Assembly (NCBI GenBank): GCA_001412425.1 | Contig: LKUH01000141.1 | Coordinates: 1-8,002 of the forward strand | Reading direction: 5' to 3' | Length of the DNA stretch: 8,002 nucleotides | Source: Candidatus Cloacimonas sp. SDB | GTDB lineage: Bacteria > Cloacimonadota > Cloacimonadia > Cloacimonadales > TCS61 | Shown: in pieces, positions 4,566-8,002 of the stretch | Position numbering within the stretch: the first letter of the stretch is position 1 | Layout of the letters: every line of letters starts with the position of its first letter | The notes under the pieces: generated by a model | Databases searched by the model: none | Told to the model about the DNA's origin: nothing | What the model saw: only the letters and a program-made list of their open reading frames with translations | Translations under genes and position numbers: made by a program

Positions 4566-6806
4566 TTATTTTATCAGCAGGCATTTCCGCATTGGATAAG
4601 CTGTCCCATCAACGATCAGTCGATAGAAATATATACCTGAGCCTACTGGGTTACCTGCATCATCATTACCCTGCCAGACTTTAGTATGATATCCTGCTTC
4701 CTGCTGCTGGTTAATCAAAGTTCTAACCTTCTGACCCTTGATGTTATAGATTTCGAGGTTGACGTACCCAGCTTTCCTCATATCAAATTTGAGGGTTGTA
4801 GAAGGATTAAATGGATTAGGATAATTAGTTAAGCTTAAAATATTAGTAGATATCGTGTTTTCATTATTACTCGTACCCTGCCACTCATATGCACCCATGT
4901 CTATCTGATCTTGAAAAATCCGAGTATTACCCAATAGATCATATTCCGGGAGATTCAAGCCAGTCGTATCAGGAGTCCCCGAGTTAATACAAGGAGAATC
5001 TTCTGACAACTGGAAATAAAGGGGATCTGCTTCTTCTCCACCAACAAATTGTGGTTCCTGCCTTATATAACCTTCTCCCCAGATAATCTCCGGAACACAG
5101 GGATCCGGACCGGCTACAACAATGAAATCATTCTGTTCATCTATATTAGTGTAATCAAAATGAATGTATCCCTGTGCTTCAGACCTATGTAAAATGAATT
5201 CATATGGTGAGTTATCATAAATGATGGAGTTTATAATATATAAATTTCCCGGACCCTGAAATCCCATACCACTACCATAATTAGAATGATTGTTGCATAC
5301 AGTGGAATTTATCAGATAAGCGTTTTCTGTACCCTTTATAGAGAAATTTGAAATCGGCCAGCTATCACTATAAGAAGTATTGTTGGTAACAAGTGTATTA
5401 ATGAAAATTGCTTCTATACAATTATGAATCGATATAGCTCCACCCGCTCCATCTTCTTCATAATATGGTTCATTATTGGCTATGGTGAGATTAGTGAAAA
5501 TACAGGAAGCATCTGTCTCAAAATGTTTTCCAACCCTTAATGCCTCTCGACCAAGATTGTTTAAGATTTCAATATTATCTCCAATAATTGTACCCCCACT
5601 TAAACTAATACCACCATTTTGACGATTAGAACTGCCTGAAATCTTTATGTTCGATACATTTAATCCAGATCTAAGTGCCGTGATGCTGGAAAAAAAAGAA
5701 TAATTATTGATTATTGACAAATCTGAGATATCACTATTATGATCATCACGATAAAATATACACCCAAAAGTGTTTTCTCCATCAATTATAGTCTCTTCTT
5801 TTCCGGTACCAATGATTTTAACAAAACTTTTACCATTAAGAGCAAAGTATTGATCATTAGTACTATGAGAATAGATTCCTGGAGCAAGATAAATAGTCTT
5901 AGGCTCTAAGGAGTCAGATACAATCTTTGCTAAAGCCCAATGTATTGTTTGTAGTGGGTCTTCTTCAGTAAAACCCGTATTATCATCTGATCCGGTAGGA
6001 CTTACGTAAAGATTACAATTAACTTGCTCAAACAAGCCATATTGAACATCTAATATAAGATTGGGATGATCAGTCACAAAATGGTTATCGTAATTAAGAA
6101 TTGATAAAGTATCTATAAAGATCTCAACAAGATCCTCATATTCTTCAGATAGAAATATATCATTCCCATCTCCCGCATAATTCCCATAAATATTGCATCT
6201 GTTCTCCGAACTGAAGGTTACATCTGAAGTGATCTGGGTATGTAATATCCCACCACCACTAATGTGAGCATGATTGTCCCTGATTGTTAAATCTTCAAAA
6301 TCAGCATATGAAGACTGTATTACCATCCCACCACCTGATGAAGCTTCATTACCTTCTATTATCAGATTCTTTAATGTAGGTGAAGCATCCTCAATATATA
6401 TCCCACCACCAAAAGAATTATAAAATGAACTATTGCTAGGTTTTCCTGAACCATTGGTGACAGTAAAACCACATAACACAGCATCATTAGTCTCCCCTGT
6501 TTCATCGAATAGAACCACACTACCATTATGATTACCATCAATGATTGTGTTATGAATGTAGCTTCTATCTTCAGTTATAAGGTAAAGACTACCTACAGTT
6601 ATCAGTTTACCTTCAAAACTTATATTTTCGGTGTATGTTCCTGGAAAAACAAGTACTGTATCTCCATAACAAGCAGCATCGATTCCAGCCTGGATTTCAG
6701 TGTAATCACCAGAACCATCAAGATTTATATTCAAAACCGATGAAAAAAGCAATGTATAAAAAATAAATATTTGGAATATGGCTAAAATAACACATTTTGC
6801 TTTCAT
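4566..6806 (-). CDS. Secreted right-handed beta-helix protein with T9SS type A sorting domain
   Basis: A 746-residue exported protein. Signal peptide: MKAK, then hydrophobic residues 6-23, cleavage probably near 23-25. Residues 26-260 and 265-600 are two right-handed parallel beta-helix regions. Each opens with the pectin-lyase-like phrase seen in DUF1565-type proteins (GSGDYTEIQAGIDAACYGDT..VFPGTYTENI at 31-62; LYVSPTGSDDNTG..PLQTIHWAL at 266-292, then IYLAPGIYSHS), followed by coils with GGGIYIE, SGGGMVI and SGGGIL and many Asn ladders. Residues 604-641 (PCINSGTPD to DMGAYE) match the closing module often found in such helices (choice-of-anchor Q type). Residues 661-746 are the T9SS type A tail: NPFNPST, LEIYNIKGQK, SGIYFYRL. 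This tail directs export across the outer membrane and is normally removed with anchoring. The ligand is unknown: no catalytic pectinase residues can be assigned, so adhesin or polysaccharide binding is as likely as an enzyme. ATG at 6806 follows GAGG (6815-6812) at 5 nt. Single-gene unit with its own terminator. Confidence 0.9.
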   Translation of the reverse strand: MKAKCVILAIFQIFIFYTLLFSSVLNINLDGSGDYTEIQAGIDAACYGDTVLVFPGTYTENISFEGKLITVGSLYLITEDRSYIHNTIIDGNHNGSVVLFDETGETNDAVLCGFTVTNGSGKPSNSSFYNSFGGGIYIEDASPTLKNLIIEGNEASSGGGMVIQSSYADFEDLTIRDNHAHISGGGILHTQITSDVTFSSENRCNIYGNYAGDGNDIFLSEEYEDLVEIFIDTLSILNYDNHFVTDHPNLILDVQYGLFEQVNCNLYVSPTGSDDNTGFTEEDPLQTIHWALAKIVSDSLEPKTIYLAPGIYSHSTNDQYFALNGKSFVKIIGTGKEETIIDGENTFGCIFYRDDHNSDISDLSIINNYSFFSSITALRSGLNVSNIKISGSSNRQNGGISLSGGTIIGDNIEILNNLGREALRVGKHFETDASCIFTNLTIANNEPYYEEDGAGGAISIHNCIEAIFINTLVTNNTSYSDSWPISNFSIKGTENAYLINSTVCNNHSNYGSGMGFQGPGNLYIINSIIYDNSPYEFILHRSEAQGYIHFDYTNIDEQNDFIVVAGPDPCVPEIIWGEGYIRQEPQFVGGEEADPLYFQLSEDSPCINSGTPDTTGLNLPEYDLLGNTRIFQDQIDMGAYEWQGTSNNENTISTNILSLTNYPNPFNPSTTLKFDMRKAGYVNLEIYNIKGQKVRTLINQQQEAGYHTKVWQGNDDAGNPVGSGIYFYRLIVDGTAYPMRKCLLIK

Positions 6807-6846
6807 AATAACCTCAATACTCTTTTATCCTTAAAAAATATTTGTT

Positions 6847-6875
6847 ATAAAATTACGTGGCAAGATAATTCTCAA
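6847..6875 (-). promoter_or_regulatory. Candidate promoter of the beta-helix T9SS gene
   Basis: On the minus strand TTGAGA (6875-6870), a 17-nt spacer and TTTTAT (6852-6847), giving a start near 6840 and a leader of about 34 nt containing the GAGG ribosome binding site. The -10 is the same hexamer as in the tRNA promoter. Confidence 0.4.
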
Positions 6876-6948
6876 TTTATGATTATATGCTTTTTCATCT
6901 GTTTGTTATGACAAATAATAATTAAACAAAACAAAAATTCAAAGAAAG

Positions 6949-6983
6949 TCCAATCTGGGAAGGTTTTTCCTCCCCAGATTGGA
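6949..6983 (-). terminator. Long-stem terminator after the second T9SS gene
   Basis: A 15-pair stem (6983-6969 with 6963-6949) encloses an AAAAA loop on the minus strand. The single irregular pair is a G-U wobble on the minus-strand transcript but an A-C mismatch on the plus strand, which fixes the working strand. The T-rich tail is interrupted (CTTTCTTTG), so it may terminate less sharply than the others or act mainly as a 3' stabilising hairpin. It lies 22 nt after the stop at 7008-7006. Confidence 0.7.
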
Positions 6984-7005
6984 TATGATAATTGTAAACA
7001 TATAA

Positions 7006-7884
7006 TTATTTTAGTAAAGTCATTTTTCTGATATCTGTTTTATTATTGAAATTTATTTTGTAAAAATATATTCCGCTGGCAACAGATTTGTCATTATTAT
7101 CCTTACCATCCCATAAAACATCATGCAAGCCTTTTGATTGCCATCCATCAATAAGAGTTTTGATTTTTTGACCCTTTATGTTATAAATAGCCAATTCTAC
7201 TGGGGAGTCATCTGGAATGGAATATTTAATCATAGTGGTTGGATTGAAGGGATTAGGATGATTAGCCATAAGTTTAAATGGATAAACGATCTCATCGTTA
7301 TCAAATCTAACATATGTCATTGAATAGGGCTCCAGGCTCATTTCTTTTTCAATATATAAGCCTAAGCCTTCATCATATATTTTGTAGTCCTTCTTTTCTA
7401 TAAATTGTCTATTACCATTATAAAGCATGAAAGTATAGATTTCATCACCTCTTGTTTCTTCAGGAACAAACGCTAATAATTGCAATGGGAATTCACCAAC
7501 GGGTGTTGCTCCAATACATTCATCGTTCAAGAAAAGACCGACTTCCTGGATATCAGGATCATCGAGTGATTCAATAATTATCGGAGAGTAATCGTAGGTT
7601 TCTTCATATGGAAAGATTTCACTTACAGATCTTACCATTGGCACCTGATGTCCTCCACCATCATCGTTCCACTGCAACTGACAGTCATCATTAACATTAA
7701 CTATATATAATTTCCCGAAGATTAAAGAACATCTCTCCGGAGGTATACCACCTTCTTTAACAACAAACCAATCTTCAGAAGCGCAGCTTATAAATTCATC
7801 CCAAATCGGATCAAAAGCTTCTCTAACGTTCATAGGTTCTTCTACAAAATATCCTAGCCAGTTTTCTCCATGATTTAATTCCAT
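7006..7884 (-). CDS. C-terminal part of a T9SS-sorted surface/secreted protein (5' end broken or missing)
   Basis: 292 residues from the first ATG. Residues 1-95 continue a repetitive domain seen in this lineage's surface proteins (HGENWLGYF, then DPIWDEFIS, then GKLYIVNVNDDCQLQW). Residues 100-195 look like an Ig-like or FlgD-like beta domain. Residues 208-292 are a T9SS type A tail: HPNPFNPTT, LAIYNIKGQK, SGIYFYKI, ending KMTLLK. The tail parallels that of the beta-helix neighbour. There is no signal peptide and no ribosome binding site before the ATG at 7884, so that ATG is probably not a true start. The frame stays open and protein-like upstream to 7971 (SREGYKVKVEENY, then VLPVTG) and is then stopped by TAA at 7974-7972. 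This looks like the 3' part of a longer gene interrupted by a frameshift, or a sequencing error near the edge. Function unknown beyond secretion by T9SS. Confidence 0.75.
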   Translation of the reverse strand: MELNHGENWLGYFVEEPMNVREAFDPIWDEFISCASEDWFVVKEGGIPPERCSLIFGKLYIVNVNDDCQLQWNDDGGGHQVPMVRSVSEIFPYEETYDYSPIIIESLDDPDIQEVGLFLNDECIGATPVGEFPLQLLAFVPEETRGDEIYTFMLYNGNRQFIEKKDYKIYDEGLGLYIEKEMSLEPYSMTYVRFDNDEIVYPFKLMANHPNPFNPTTMIKYSIPDDSPVELAIYNIKGQKIKTLIDGWQSKGLHDVLWDGKDNNDKSVASGIYFYKINFNNKTDIRKMTLLK

Positions 7885-8002
7885 TATTGAATATTCTGAT
7901 TCAATAAAACCAGTAACTGGTAAAACATAATTTTCTTCAACTTTTACTTTATATCCTTCTCTGGAATCTAGTTACAATAGTGCCAAATGTCACCATACTT
8001 TT
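7885..8002 (-). pseudogene. Upstream coding remnant of the second T9SS gene, frame broken near 7970
   Basis: From 7971 to 7885 the downstream frame continues without a stop and reads as protein (SREGYKVKVEENYVLPVTG). At 7974-7972 that frame hits TAA. The frame shifted by one base reads KYGDIWHYCN (8000-7971) and then hits TAG at 7970-7968. A one-base loss around 7968-7974 would reconcile both parts into one reading frame. The true 5' end, with signal peptide, would lie beyond the window. A sequencing or assembly error at a contig end is an equally simple explanation. Confidence 0.45.

Noticed and set aside
4378..4684. Short open frames on both strands in and beside the repeat-rich spacer
   Set aside because: They cover low-complexity repeats, a terminator hairpin or the antisense of the T9SS tail, and lack ribosome binding sites.
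7138..7323. Plus-strand open frame opposite the T9SS tail
   Set aside because: Antisense shadow of a recognisable sorting domain, with no independent coding evidence.

Overview
The window looks like chromosome from an anaerobic, AT-rich member of the Fibrobacteres-Chlorobi-Bacteroidetes (FCB) superphylum, most likely Cloacimonadota. Three things point there. Two neighbouring proteins end in type IX secretion (T9SS) type A sorting domains with the wording NPFNPST/TT, YNIKGQK and SGIYFY. There is a small clostridial-type 2[4Fe-4S] ferredoxin. The base composition is low in G+C. The phylum is an inference from protein style, not from a marker gene.

Layout. Positions 1-2461 hold a minus-strand cluster, in reading order: a secreted protein of unknown function (2461-1091), a TatD-family metal-dependent nuclease/hydrolase almost touching it (1088-324), and a 56-residue ferredoxin (248-78) closed by a strong terminator (62-30). 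Divergent from this cluster, on the plus strand, is a small protein with a very acidic tail (2543-2872). It is preceded by a perfect 11+11 bp palindrome over its probable -10/start-site region and followed by a terminator. Convergent with it, on the minus strand, is an M20-family amidohydrolase (4032-2926) that resembles N-acetyldiaminopimelate deacetylases. Divergent from that is a complete tRNA-Arg(CCT) with encoded CCA (4188-4264) and a good promoter.

Positions 4265-4530 are non-coding and built of short degenerate direct repeats. From 4530 to the right edge the minus strand encodes two exported T9SS-sorted proteins. One is a 746-residue right-handed beta-helix protein, complete with signal peptide, terminator and candidate promoter. 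The other is the C-terminal part of a second T9SS protein, whose upstream reading frame is broken close to the window edge, with a long-stem terminator behind it.

How the genes fit together: the left part is ordinary housekeeping (DNA-repair-type nuclease, electron carrier, amino-acid-derivative deacylase, tRNA). The right part belongs to the secreted/cell-surface repertoire. I see no CRISPR array, defence system, transposase or phage gene. The most interesting items are the operator-like palindrome with its acidic-tail protein, the repeat-built spacer after the tRNA, the disrupted second T9SS gene, and the nearly identical half-repeats inside the ferredoxin gene.
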